The position numbers and the translations under genes were made by a program. A DNA stretch of 64,000 bases from an uncultured Sinobacteraceae bacterium (lineage in GTDB: Bacteria; Pseudomonadota; Gammaproteobacteria; Nevskiales; Nevskiaceae), in contig CAIJRD010000002.1 in NCBI GenBank assembly GCA_903822975.1, forward strand, positions 124,001 through 188,000. Reading direction: 5' to 3'. Each line of letters starts with the position of its first letter. The first letter of the stretch is position 1. The notes below the pieces were generated by a model that saw only the letters and a program-made list of their open reading frames with translations, was not told where the DNA came from and did no database searches. This document shows positions 44,185-52,577 of the stretch, one piece after another.

Positions 44185-45828
44185 TCAAGGCGGCGACGCG
44201 TTCTCATCTCGAGTGGCTGCGGCTTCGACGGGTGCTGCGGATTCGGGCGCGGCGGCCTCGTCTGGGTGGCCGCTCGCTTGCGCGCCGCCACCAAGCGCCT
44301 GATACAGCAAGACCAGGCTGTCCCGCTGCTGGCGGGCCGCCAGCAAGGCCGACACGCGCAGTTCGATCGCACGCTGCTGGGCATCGAGCAGTTGCAGTCG
44401 GTCGGCGTGTCCCGCATCCAGCGACAGCTGCGTCCGCTGCAATTCGCTGCGTTGCAAGTCTTCGGCGCGCGCCCAACGCGCCGCGGCTTCGCGCGCCGCC
44501 TGATTCGCCAGCAACGCGGTCTCGACATCGCCGAACGCCGCCAGCACGCTCTTTTGATATTCGGCGAGTGCGGCGTCGTATTGCTGCCGTCGAATCTCGA
44601 CTTCGGCGGCACTGCGACCGCCGTCGAAGATCGGCAGCGACACGCCGGGGCCAATGCCGATCAAGGCACTGCCAGCGTGCAGAATGTGCACCACCGCTGC
44701 AGTGAGATAGCCGAATTCGGCGGTCAGTTGCACTTGCGGGAAGCGTGCGGCGCGCGCCACCGAAACCTGCGCCTGCGCGCTGGCCAGGCGCGCTTCGGCG
44801 GCACGCACATCGGCACGGCGTTCAAGCAGGCTCGATGGCAGACCGGCCGGCGGCAGCGGCACGTCGAGCGCTCGATCGGGTGATTCATCCGCGGGCTCGT
44901 CTGCGCGATTGGTCCGCTCGGCGACGGCTGGCGGCGAGCGGCGTGCCGAGTCGTCCGCCGAGCCCTTCACGGAGTCATTCGCCGAGTCGTCCTTCACACC
45001 CGCCTGCGTGGGGGATGCGACCGCTGCCGCGTCGCGGCTCAATTCCGGCGTGAGTTGCAGCGTCTCGCCGGTATCGCCGATCAAGGCCTGCAGCTGCTGC
45101 AAGGCTGCGTGACGCTGCAGCCGCAGGTCCGCAACTGTGGCGTCGGCATCCTGCGCGGCGAGCTGTGCTTCAACCAAGGGTGCAACGACGATGCGACCGG
45201 CATCGACACGCATCTGCAGCAGTTGCACACGTTGTGCTGCCAGCTGCGATTTGCGCGTTGCCTGTTGCAGCAGGGCGTCGCAGCTGCGCAGCGCGAAGTA
45301 GGCGCGCGCCACGCCACTCAGCAGTGCGATCCGCGCGGTGTCGACATCGTCGCGGCTGGCTTGATACTCGAATTGCGCGGCATCGACGCTGCTGCTGACC
45401 CGGCCCCAGAAATCGATCTCGTAGCTGGCGTTGAGGCCGACCTGATAGTGCGCATCGTCGACATGATTGCGGCTGTTCTGTCCGGCCAGACGCAGCAGCA
45501 CCGGGTCGGTCGGGCCGGCGTCAAAGCTGATTGAGGGGTATTCAAAAGAGCGCGCCACGCCGACGCTGGCCGCCGCCGCGCGCATGCGATCCACCGCAAT
45601 GCGCAGGTCGGGACTGCCGGCGAGTGCCTGCTGCAGCAGTTGCTGCAATTGATCGTCGTGAAAGGCGGCCCACCATTCGGCTTCGCCGCTCGCTGTCGCC
45701 GCATCGTCGACTGCCAGCGGAACCTGCCAGGCCTGCGGCAGCGCCATCGCTGGCCGCTGATACGGCGGGTTCGATTGGCAGCCGACGAGTGCGAGACTCA
45801 GCGACAGGAGTGCGGCGCGGACTCTCAA
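44185..45828 (-). CDS. Outer membrane factor lipoprotein (NodT/TolC-type)
   Basis: The protein is an efflux outer-membrane channel with a lipobox (LALVGC). It has the family features PYQRPAMALPQAW, AVDRMRAAAASVGVARS, NASYEIDFWGRV and PPAGLPSSLLERRADVRAAEA, the last split at LLERRADVR. A TTG at 45828, overlapping the stop of the upstream adaptor, gives a 547-residue product whose signal peptide starts directly; the longer ATG form (45918) adds 30 arginine-rich residues and is unlikely. About 60 low-complexity residues (KDDSANDSVKGSADDSARRS onward) are inserted before PPAGLP. It ends a four-gene exporter operon and could also serve the RND pumps. Confidence 0.87.
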   Translation of the reverse strand: MRVRAALLSLSLALVGCQSNPPYQRPAMALPQAWQVPLAVDDAATASGEAEWWAAFHDDQLQQLLQQALAGSPDLRIAVDRMRAAAASVGVARSFEYPSISFDAGPTDPVLLRLAGQNSRNHVDDAHYQVGLNASYEIDFWGRVSSSVDAAQFEYQASRDDVDTARIALLSGVARAYFALRSCDALLQQATRKSQLAAQRVQLLQMRVDAGRIVVAPLVEAQLAAQDADATVADLRLQRHAALQQLQALIGDTGETLQLTPELSRDAAAVASPTQAGVKDDSANDSVKGSADDSARRSPPAVAERTNRADEPADESPDRALDVPLPPAGLPSSLLERRADVRAAEARLASAQAQVSVARAARFPQVQLTAEFGYLTAAVVHILHAGSALIGIGPGVSLPIFDGGRSAAEVEIRRQQYDAALAEYQKSVLAAFGDVETALLANQAAREAAARWARAEDLQRSELQRTQLSLDAGHADRLQLLDAQQRAIELRVSALLAARQQRDSLVLLYQALGGGAQASGHPDEAAAPESAAPVEAAATRDENASPP

Positions 45829-46775
45829 GGCTGTTGTCCGGTCTTGCCGAGGTCGATCTGCACCAGTACGCGCTGCCCGATCAGCAGGGGCGCGTCGGCG
45901 TCGAGTGCGAGATCGCATTCGACCACGCGGTCGTCTTTCGCGGCGGCGCGCACGTCCGGCAGATCGCGCACCGGGCCGACGCTGCGGGCGACGCGCAGTA
46001 CACGCGCCGGAAAGTGCTTGCTGTCGTCGTACTCGGGGCTGACCTGTGCGCTCATGCCGGTCTGCACGCTGCCGAACAGGCGTTCGTCGAGTTCAGCGCG
46101 CACGATCAACGGTCCCTCGGCCGCGAACCAGAGCAATTCAGCGCCGCTCGCAACTGCTTCGCCGGCATGAGCGCTGACGCGCAGCACGCGACCCGCACGC
46201 GGCGCGCGCAGTTCCGTGCGCGCGAGTTTTTCGTGCAGCGACTGCGCTTGCAAAACTGCGGTCTGTTCGGCGATCTTTGCGAGCGCTGCCTGCGCTTCCA
46301 GATCAGCTTGCGCATGACGTTGTTCGTTGAGCGCATCCAGCGGTTCGGCCTGGGCATCGACCAAGGGTTGCAGGCGTTTGATCTGCTCGCGCACGCGCTG
46401 CAGCTGCGCGCCGAGTGCGCTGCGATTGGCGCGGCTGCGCTGCACGTCGAGATCGGCGAGCTGCGCGTCGATTCGCAGTTGGCGATCGTCGAACCGCAGC
46501 AGCAGTGCCTTGGCCGCCACGCTGTCGCCGGCGTGGACCAGGACGTCCTGAACCACGCCGTCGGTGCGCGCGCCCAGATGCTGCGTGCCGCCTTCGACAT
46601 CGACCCAGCCGGGCGCGGCCGCAAAGGCTGTGGCAGCGACAGCGGCCGGCGTTGCCGCCGGGCGCTGACAGGCGCTGAACATCAGCGTCGATAGCAGTGC
46701 GGCGCCGGCCAGCAGGCCGTGCCGGATCGTCTCGCGTGCGGTGATGAAGGACGAGCGTTGCAGGGGGCTGATCAA
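45825..46775 (-). CDS. HlyD/DevB-type periplasmic adaptor lipoprotein
   Basis: The adaptor has a lipobox (LMFSAC) and a barrel-sandwich half-motif (GARTDGVVQDVLVHAGDSVA). A long coiled-coil hairpin follows (about 100 residues of LADLDVQRSRAN... LHEKLARTELRAPRAGRVL), then a beta-barrel region. It would connect the ABC permease to the outer-membrane factor. A TTG at 46775 with GGAG eight bases upstream and 19 bases after the ATPase stop is taken as start. An ATG at 46853 would overlap the ATPase gene by 59 bases and lacks a spaced ribosome site. Confidence 0.83.
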   Translation of the reverse strand: MISPLQRSSFITARETIRHGLLAGAALLSTLMFSACQRPAATPAAVAATAFAAAPGWVDVEGGTQHLGARTDGVVQDVLVHAGDSVAAKALLLRFDDRQLRIDAQLADLDVQRSRANRSALGAQLQRVREQIKRLQPLVDAQAEPLDALNEQRHAQADLEAQAALAKIAEQTAVLQAQSLHEKLARTELRAPRAGRVLRVSAHAGEAVASGAELLWFAAEGPLIVRAELDERLFGSVQTGMSAQVSPEYDDSKHFPARVLRVARSVGPVRDLPDVRAAAKDDRVVECDLALDADAPLLIGQRVLVQIDLGKTGQQP

Positions 46776-46794
46776 GTGTTCGGCTCCGGCGACT

Positions 46795-47526
46795 TCAAAG
46801 CAGTGGGGCAACCGCGCGCAGATCGGCGCGCTGGTCTTCGAAAATGGCGCCATCCTGCAACTGGATAATGCGCTCGGCGTGGCGGCTCAAGTGTGTATCG
46901 TGTGTCACGGTGATCACGGTGGCGCCGTGTGTACGGGCAATCTTTTGCAGCAGCGCGATCACGATCTCGCCGTTGTGGCTGTCGAGCGCGCTGGTCGGTT
47001 CGTCGGCAAACAGAATTTTCGGTGCGCCAACCAGGGCGCGTGCGATCGCGACACGCTGCTTTTCGCCGCCCGAGAGTTGCGCAGGGCGCATGTCCATACG
47101 CGCGGTCAGTCCGACTTCGTCGAGCGCGTCGCGGGCCCGGCTGCGCGCGCGTGCCTCGCGTTCACCGCCGAACAGCAAGGGCAGGGCGACTTGTTCCACC
47201 GCAGTCAAGGCCGGAAACAGGTTGAAGCCCTGGAAAATGTAGCCGCAATTCTCGAAGCGGAAGCGCTCCAGTTCGCGCGCGGGCAATTGCCAGATTGCGG
47301 TGCCGAGCAGTTCGACCTGGCCGGCTTGTGGACGCAGCAGGCCGCCGAGGATCGCCAGCAAGGTCGACTTGCCGGAACCCGAGGCGCCCATCATCAGGCT
47401 CAGCTCGCGCGGCGCGATCGACAACGACAGTCCATGCAGCACCGGCGTGTGCGCAGCGCCTTCGCCGTAGCCGTGGCGCAATTCGCGTGCGACCACACTC
47501 GGTGGCAGTGGTGCAATCGTGATCAT
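46795..47526 (-). CDS. ABC transporter ATP-binding protein (DevA/LolD/MacB type)
   Basis: The 243-residue ATPase has Walker A MMGASGSGKSTLLAILGG, Q-loop GYIFQGFNLFPALT, signature QLSGGEKQRVAIARAL, Walker B ILFADEPTSALD and H-loop VITVTHD. It belongs to the mechanotransmission-type exporter ATPases. The ATG at 47526 overlaps the permease stop (ATGA). It drives export with the permease, adaptor and outer-membrane factor encoded beside it. Confidence 0.94.
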   Translation of the reverse strand: MITIAPLPPSVVARELRHGYGEGAAHTPVLHGLSLSIAPRELSLMMGASGSGKSTLLAILGGLLRPQAGQVELLGTAIWQLPARELERFRFENCGYIFQGFNLFPALTAVEQVALPLLFGGEREARARSRARDALDEVGLTARMDMRPAQLSGGEKQRVAIARALVGAPKILFADEPTSALDSHNGEIVIALLQKIARTHGATVITVTHDTHLSRHAERIIQLQDGAIFEDQRADLRAVAPLL

Positions 47527-48659
47527 CGCAGCAGCACCGCCGGCTCCAGCCGGTACAGCGCACGCAGCGCCAGCAAGCCGGACACGCCCGCCGTGACAAT
47601 GCCGATGACGATGGCCGCGACGATGGCCCACCAGGTGAGCGTCAGCGGAATATAGAACGCGTGCGCAAGCGCCACGATCGCAGCGGACAGCAGCAAGGTC
47701 AGCAGCGCACCGGCCACACCGATCCACAAGGATTGCTCCAACACCACTGCGCCGAGGCGCGACGACGGCACGCCGATCGCCCGGAAGGTCGCGTATTCGC
47801 GCAGCGACGCCAGAATCACCGAGCGCAGCGTCTGGCTGGTGATGACCACGCCGATGATCAGGCCGAGCAGCGAGGAGAACAGGAAGCCGGCGCCGACGCC
47901 GGATTCGGTCAGCCAGTAGCGCTGCGTGCCTGCGGAGAATTCCTCGCGCGTCCAGACGCGATAGGCGCTGCCGCGCAGCAGGGTCTGCAACTGCGCGCTG
48001 ATCGCTTCCGCATCGCTGCCGGGCTTGATTCGCGCCAGGATGAAGGTGGCCGAATCCACGCCCGGCAGCGGGGCTTCGCTGATTTCTCGCACAGTCTGCG
48101 GCGACGCGAAGACGAAGGTCGCGCCGATCGCACGTAAGCCCGCGCTGACGCCGACCACGCGCACGCGATGTCCGTTGATCTCCGCCATCGCGCCGGCATC
48201 CACGCCGAGCTTGTCGAGTTCGGCGCGGTCCACCACCACCGCCATCGGCTCGGCCAGCCGCGCGCACAACTCGGCGCGCATCGGCTGCGGGCACGAGGGC
48301 GCATCGCTGGCCGGGGAGATGCCGACCAGTACAACGCCGACGCGCACGCGCATGTCCACGCGCCACTCGGCATCGTAGGTCCGCATCGCATCGCTGCCGC
48401 TGATGCCCGGCTGCGCGCGAATCAGCGCTGCGAGACTGGTGGGAATGTCGCGCGATTCGTCGAAGCTTTCGGTTTCCGGCGAGGTGATCCAGATCTGCGC
48501 GTCGCTATCGTCGACCAGCACGCTGACGGTGCCGAACATACCGAGCAGCAAGCCGAGCTGAATCAGCATCAGCACGCCGGCGAACGCAACCGACAGCACG
48601 CCCGGCAGAAAGCGCGGCCATTCGTGAATCAGCGAGGCGCGCGCAAGGGACAAGGACAT
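47523..48659 (-). CDS. ABC transporter permease (DevC/FtsX-type)
   Basis: The 378-residue protein has the FtsX/MacB layout: an N-terminal helix (FAGVLMLIQLGLLLGMFG), a large periplasmic domain (about 45-245) and three C-terminal helices (LLGLIIGVVITSQTLRS; GALLTLLLSAAIVALA; AIVAAIVIGIVTAGVSG). The first helix with its QLG motif resembles the cyanobacterial DevC family. It heads the permease-ATPase-adaptor-channel operon. The ribosome site is weak. The cargo is unknown; DevBCA exports glycolipids in cyanobacteria. Confidence 0.88.
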   Translation of the reverse strand: MSLSLARASLIHEWPRFLPGVLSVAFAGVLMLIQLGLLLGMFGTVSVLVDDSDAQIWITSPETESFDESRDIPTSLAALIRAQPGISGSDAMRTYDAEWRVDMRVRVGVVLVGISPASDAPSCPQPMRAELCARLAEPMAVVVDRAELDKLGVDAGAMAEINGHRVRVVGVSAGLRAIGATFVFASPQTVREISEAPLPGVDSATFILARIKPGSDAEAISAQLQTLLRGSAYRVWTREEFSAGTQRYWLTESGVGAGFLFSSLLGLIIGVVITSQTLRSVILASLREYATFRAIGVPSSRLGAVVLEQSLWIGVAGALLTLLLSAAIVALAHAFYIPLTLTWWAIVAAIVIGIVTAGVSGLLALRALYRLEPAVLLR

Positions 48660-49093
48660 GGCGGTGCGAAGCGTAGGCTCAGGCGGGAATCGAAGCGGGC
48701 AGGCGCTGCAGCGGCTGTTTGCCGAAATTGCCGCTGAATGTGCAAGTCATCGTCGCCGCCTCGTGTTCCCCGCAGGAGCAATGATAGGGCTTCGCCCTGG
48801 TACGCCGCACTTTTCGCATGAGGCGCCCGGCGGCGACATTGCGATCCGGTTCGTTGCCGGCAGCCTGGAACTTCGTATTGATCACGATCGACGGACCCGC
48901 ATGGCACTGCGCACCACAGTCCAGTTTCGCAGCCGTACTGTCGTTGGTTGAGTTTGTATGCGCGCGCGCAACGCAGAGCTGCGAACCCGAAAATCGCCAG
49001 CCGCGTCGCAGCCACTCGACTTGGCGCCCCGTACTTGTTAGCGTTCGCACCGTTTCACCCGGCGTCATCAAAAACCAATAAAGGACTTTACCG
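48660..49093. other. Divergent intergenic region between the ABC permease and HU genes
   Basis: The 434 bases must hold promoters for both directions. A short minus-strand frame (48679-48819, 46 codons, with CSCGEHEAATMTCTF) was seen but has no ribosome site and no recognised family. Nothing else is supported. Confidence 0.5.
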
Positions 49094-49378
49094 ATGAGCG
49101 ACACGTTTACCCGCAAGGATCTGGTTGAATCGCTTGCAAAGAAGCAGGAACTTTCCAAAGTCAAGGCCGAAGCGATCATTCTCGACCTGTTCAACGACAT
49201 TTCGAAAGCGCTGAAGAAAGGCCAGAAGGTCACGCTTTCGCCGTTCGGCACTTTCGAAGTCAAGAAGCGTCCGGCACGCAAGGGCCGCAACCCGGCGACC
49301 GGCGCAACGATCAAGATCGCCGCCAAGAAGAATGTGCGCTTCAAGTCTTACGCCGGCCTTAAGAACACCATCGGCTAA
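49094..49378 (+). CDS. HU/IHF-family DNA-binding protein
   Basis: The 94-residue nucleoid protein bends DNA as a dimer. It begins MSDTFTRKDLVESLAKK and has the HU signature PFGTFEVKKRPARKGRNP followed by ATGATIKI in the DNA-gripping arm. AAAGGA lies ten or so bases before the ATG. It is one of three nucleoid-type proteins encoded within 8 kb here. HU versus an IHF-like paralogue cannot be settled by eye. Confidence 0.93.
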   Translation: MSDTFTRKDLVESLAKKQELSKVKAEAIILDLFNDISKALKKGQKVTLSPFGTFEVKKRPARKGRNPATGATIKIAAKKNVRFKSYAGLKNTIG

Positions 49379-49387
49379 GACTTCAGC

Positions 49388-49435
49388 AACCGGACAGGTG
49401 CCGGGCCGTAGGGGTCTGTCACTTGTCCGGTTCGT
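49388..49435 (+). terminator. Probable terminator after HU
   Basis: Arms AACCGGACAGGTG (49388-49400) and CACTTGTCCGGTT (49420-49432) pair over 13 bases with one G-U. They enclose a 19-base loop and are followed by CGTTT. The T-tract is short, so efficiency is uncertain. Confidence 0.6.
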
Positions 49436-49562
49436 TTGCAGGCGCAACTTCGTTTGAAAAACCGCTCACTCAGTCGGCGGTTCGCTCGATCAGTCCGATC
49501 GACCTCTTGTCGCAGCGACAAGCACGTTGTTCGTAATACCTCGCGACCACTCAAGCGCTTCG

Positions 49563-49610
49563 ATCAGGCAGCTTTAATCAGGGAGCTTCAATCAGGCAGC
49601 TTCGACCAGG
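49563..49610. repeat. Tandem 14-bp repeat, about three and a half copies
   Basis: Units ATCAGGCAGCTTTA (49563), ATCAGGGAGCTTCA (49577) and ATCAGGCAGCTTCG (49591) are followed by ACCAGG. They lie in the gap between HU and the DUF427 gene. Confidence 0.9.
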
Positions 49611-49808
49611 CGCGGCGAATTGACGCTGATTCAGAGCGCTATCGCGGAAGCGACTGAGAGCACTACTGCGCAAGTGCACTACCGCCGCTCCAATTAATCG
49701 ACACGCCTGCTGGCGCGGGGCATTGGCCGACCTTGGACCTGCGTGGCTCGGCGAGCAGGTGCGGTGCGCCTGCAGCTCGAGCTGGCAACGCCTTACTGCT
49801 GAGTACGT

Positions 49809-50090
49809 TCAGTCGACGACTTTCACGCCCTTCCAGAACGCCATGCGGCCTTTGATGTTGGCCGCGGCCGACTTCGGATCGGCGTAGTACCAGACCGCGT
49901 CGGCGTTGCGCTGGCCGTCGATCTCCAGCGAGTAATAGTTGGCCAGACCTTTCCAGCCGCAAACGGTGGTGGTCGTGCTGTCGACCAGATATTCGCGATG
50001 CACCGCGCTCGCCGGAAAGTAGTGATTGCCTTCGACCACGACCGTATCGTCGGACTCCGCGATCGTGTGCCCGTTCCAGATGGCCTTCAT
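49809..50090 (-). CDS. DUF427 domain-containing protein
   Basis: The 93-residue protein begins MKAIWNGHTIAESDDTVVVEGN. It has the DUF427 core: HYFPASAVHREYLVDSTT, TTVCGWKGLANYYSLEIDG, and AVWYYADPKSAAANIKGRMA ending in FWKGVKVVD. The cysteine in CGWKG is conserved in the family. Function is unknown. The ATG at 50090 has a GAGGAG ribosome site; longer in-frame starts run into the divergent promoter region. Confidence 0.92.
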   Translation of the reverse strand: MKAIWNGHTIAESDDTVVVEGNHYFPASAVHREYLVDSTTTTVCGWKGLANYYSLEIDGQRNADAVWYYADPKSAAANIKGRMAFWKGVKVVD

Positions 50091-50232
50091 TGGAAGCGCT
50101 CCTCGTTTGGTTGGTGGTGCCCTTTGCCAGCTCGGCACCTGATGTGTGCAGGTCAGACAGCATGCACGTTCTGCAGTTTCCGCTAAGCTGTGGGGGCTGA
50201 AGTTTCGTTCACGATCGTCAGGGGAGATGAGC

Positions 50233-50682
50233 ATGGCCGTCAAGAAGGGCAGTGCAGTGAAGAAGGTGGCGAAGAAGGCAGTCAAGAAGTCGGCGGCCAA
50301 GAAGGTCGCCAAGAAGGCAGTCAAGAAAGTCGCCAAGAAAGTCGCCAAGAAAGTTACGTTGAAAAGCGCCGCGAAAACGCTCGCGAGCAAGCGCAGCGTA
50401 AAAAGCACACTGAAGGCGGCCGCGAAGAAAACGTCGGCGGTCAAGAAGTCGATTGCCAAACGCGTCGTTGCTGCGAAGAAGTCGCCGCTATTGAAGAAGG
50501 GCGGCCCTGCGAAGGCGGCGAAGAACATCAAGGGCATCGCCAGCAAAACCTCGAAGAAAACCGCGACGCGCGTGAAGCAGATGGTGCAGGACGCCGCCAC
50601 CGAGATCAGCACCGCGGCGACCGAGATCGGCGCCGACGTGGCTCAGGCGGTGGACGATATGAAGAAAGAAATCGTCGGCTGA
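50233..50682 (+). CDS. Lysine/alanine-rich histone-like protein (second paralogue)
   Basis: The 149-residue protein has repeats such as KKVAKKAVKKSAAKKVAKK in its first 45 residues and basic alanine-rich sequence to about 110. An amphipathic acidic tail follows (QDAATEISTAATEIGADVA and AQAVDDMKKEIVG). The same basic-body, acidic-tail plan is seen in the protein at 42610. The ATG at 50233 is eight bases after GGGGAGA; the ATG at 50227 is too close. Probable nucleic-acid-binding nucleoid protein. Confidence 0.82.
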   Translation: MAVKKGSAVKKVAKKAVKKSAAKKVAKKAVKKVAKKVAKKVTLKSAAKTLASKRSVKSTLKAAAKKTSAVKKSIAKRVVAAKKSPLLKKGGPAKAAKNIKGIASKTSKKTATRVKQMVQDAATEISTAATEIGADVAQAVDDMKKEIVG

Positions 50683-51086
50683 ACCCACTGCGCCTGCGGC
50701 GATGTCGCAGGCGCGCAGCGGTGCGACTCGCAAGAGTTGCTGATGGGCTCTTTCGCAAGACGGGCTTCGGCTCGGCGCGATCGAGCGTCGCGGTTTTCCG
50801 ATCAAGCCAAAATATTTACCCCGCCAACTGCGCCGTGCAAGGCTTGCGCGCGCGCCGTTCCCTGCTGTGCGTCCGTTAGAATCGGACCGGATCGCGTAGC
50901 TGCGTATCCGCCTGTCCGCGAAGACGTTCAGCTGTCGTTGTAGATTCCACTAAGAAGCAGTGCTGCGCGCGACGACGTCGCCGGTGGAACTCGATGGCGG
51001 AACGCGAACACAGGTTTGGCGCGGCAATCGACATCGCGGTCGCCGACGTTCGGCCCGCTCAATCAACTCATAAAAAAGGATATGCG
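50683..51086. other. Intergenic region after the second histone-like gene
   Basis: The 404 bases contain a hairpin right after the histone-like stop: GCGCCTGCG (50690-50698) pairs with CGCAGGCGC (50706-50714). It lacks a T-tract and is a possible weak terminator. No gene or clear promoter is seen before the hydrolase gene. Confidence 0.55.
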
Positions 51087-51980
51087 ATGAATTCGATGCA
51101 ATATGGACTGCAGCCTCTCGACTTTCGGAACCCGGCGGCGCCGGCTGCGAACAATGGCCTATCGCGCCGCGGCTTCATCGTCAGTTCGCTGGCAAGCGGT
51201 TTCGCGCTGGCTTCCGGTGCACTCGAAGCGCAGGCCATTACCACCGATACCAAGGGTCTGGTCGCCGGCGAAGTCAGCATTCCAGTTGCCGACGGCAAGG
51301 TGCCGGCCTATCGCGCAATGCCGGCGAAGGCCGGCAAGTTTCCCGTGGTGCTGGTGATCGAAGAGATCTTCGGCGTGCACGAACATATCAAGGACATGTG
51401 CCGTCGTTTCGCCAAACTCGGCTATCTCGCGATTGCACCGGAGCTGCTCGCGCGGCAGGGCGACGTCTCGAAGATGAGCGACATCAACCAGATCCTCACC
51501 GAAGTCATTTCCAAAGTGCCCGATGCGCAGGCGATGTCCGACCTCGACGCGACGGTCGCCTTCGCCAAGGCGAGCGGTCATGGCGATGTCGCCAAGCTCG
51601 GCATCGTCGGCTGGTGCTGGGGTGGCCGTACCACCTGGCTGTATGCCGATCACAATCCGCAGGTGAAAGCCGGCGTGGCGTACTACGGCCTGCTCAGCGG
51701 CATGAAATCCGATATCAAGCCGAACGATCCGATCGACATTGCGGCCGACATCAAGGTGCCCGTGCTGGGCCTGTATGCCGGCGACGATGGCTATATCAAG
51801 GCAGACGTGGTCAACCAGATGCGTGCTGAACTCGCCAAGCACAACTCCGGTTCGGAAATCGTCGTGTTCCCCGGCGTCAATCATGGCTTCAATGCCGACT
51901 ACCGTCCGACCTACGACAAGATCGCGGCGGACTACGCCTGGAAGCTGACGCGCGAATGGCTGAAGGATCGCGGCGTCTGA
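51087..51980 (+). CDS. Tat-exported dienelactone hydrolase family protein
   Basis: The 297-residue alpha/beta hydrolase has a twin-arginine signal (SRRGF at 26-30, then a hydrophobic stretch ending EAQA at about 50), so it is exported folded. The nucleophile is C177 in GWCWGG, typical of the dienelactone hydrolase family. The aspartate is in YAGDDGYI and the histidine in VNHGF. AAAAAGGA lies just before the ATG at 51087; a longer frame from 50994 has no support. The substrate is unknown. Confidence 0.9.
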   Translation: MNSMQYGLQPLDFRNPAAPAANNGLSRRGFIVSSLASGFALASGALEAQAITTDTKGLVAGEVSIPVADGKVPAYRAMPAKAGKFPVVLVIEEIFGVHEHIKDMCRRFAKLGYLAIAPELLARQGDVSKMSDINQILTEVISKVPDAQAMSDLDATVAFAKASGHGDVAKLGIVGWCWGGRTTWLYADHNPQVKAGVAYYGLLSGMKSDIKPNDPIDIAADIKVPVLGLYAGDDGYIKADVVNQMRAELAKHNSGSEIVVFPGVNHGFNADYRPTYDKIAADYAWKLTREWLKDRGV

Positions 51981-51985
51981 AACGG

Positions 51986-52006
51986 AATCCGCATCCCGTG
52001 CGGATT
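51986..52006 (+). terminator. Hairpin after the dienelactone hydrolase gene
   Basis: AATCCGCA (51986-51993) pairs perfectly with TGCGGATT (51999-52006) around TCCCG, six bases past the stop. There is no T-tract, so termination is only possible. Confidence 0.4.
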
Positions 52007-52166
52007 GCCGATTGTCGCGTTGCCGGACTTAGCGCAAGGACGCGCGCGGCCGAAACCGCGCCGGCGGTGCGATTCACGCGACCCGCGCGCGCGTCCGCGC
52101 GGCGATGTTCGGCACCGCACTGCCGCAATCCGACGTGCCGACCGATGTCGGCGTTAAGCTTGCCGT

Positions 52167-52577
52167 ATGCAAGCGCTCGATAAATGGTTGGATCAGTTCT
52201 CGGCGGCGGTGCGCGCCCGTGACTTCGAGGCGGGTGCCGCGCTGTTCGATCCGCAGGTGCATGCCTATGGCAGCGTCGCCGAGCGCGCCGTCGGACTCGC
52301 GACGCTTCGAGAACAGCAGTGGCGGCAGATCTGGCCGGCGACGCGTAACTTCCACTTCGATCGGGACGAACGCCATTTCGAGCTGAGCCAGGACGGCTCG
52401 CTGGCACTGGTCTGCGCGGAGTGGACCTCGGAGTGGATCGCCCCATCGGACGCGCCACCGCGGCGTGGCCGAGCCAGTTTTGGATTACGTCGATCACCGG
52501 ACAGTGACGAGTGGAAAGCGGTGCACAGCCATTTCTCGCTGGTACCGAGCAGCAACTCGGCTGCCGGAGCTGGATGA
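52167..52577 (+). CDS. NTF2-like (SnoaL/DUF4440-type) protein
   Basis: The 136-residue protein has an NTF2-like cone fold pattern: MQALDKWLDQFSAAVRARDFE helix, AALFDPQVHAYGSVAE, then beta strands (LALVCAEWTSEW; DEWKAVHSHFSLVP). Such proteins are small-molecule enzymes or binding domains; no catalytic set is recognisable. The ATG of the following ATP-grasp-like gene overlaps its stop (ATGA). Confidence 0.78.
   Translation: MQALDKWLDQFSAAVRARDFEAGAALFDPQVHAYGSVAERAVGLATLREQQWRQIWPATRNFHFDRDERHFELSQDGSLALVCAEWTSEWIAPSDAPPRRGRASFGLRRSPDSDEWKAVHSHFSLVPSSNSAAGAG

Larger units (their letters stand above)
49379..49808. other. Intergenic region after HU
   Basis: The 430 bases between the converging HU and DUF427 genes hold a terminator-like hairpin (49388-49435) and a 14-bp tandem repeat (49563-49610). 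No gene is supported. Confidence 0.65.

Noticed and set aside
45829..45918. Extended N-terminus for the outer membrane factor (ATG at 45918)
   Set aside because: It would add 30 arginine-rich residues before a clear lipoprotein signal and overlap the adaptor gene; the TTG overlapping the adaptor stop is more plausible.
48679..48819. 46-codon minus-strand frame with CSCGEHEAATMTC
   Set aside because: The cysteines hinted at a small metal-binding protein, but there is no ribosome site, no recognised relative and the surrounding frame is open by chance.
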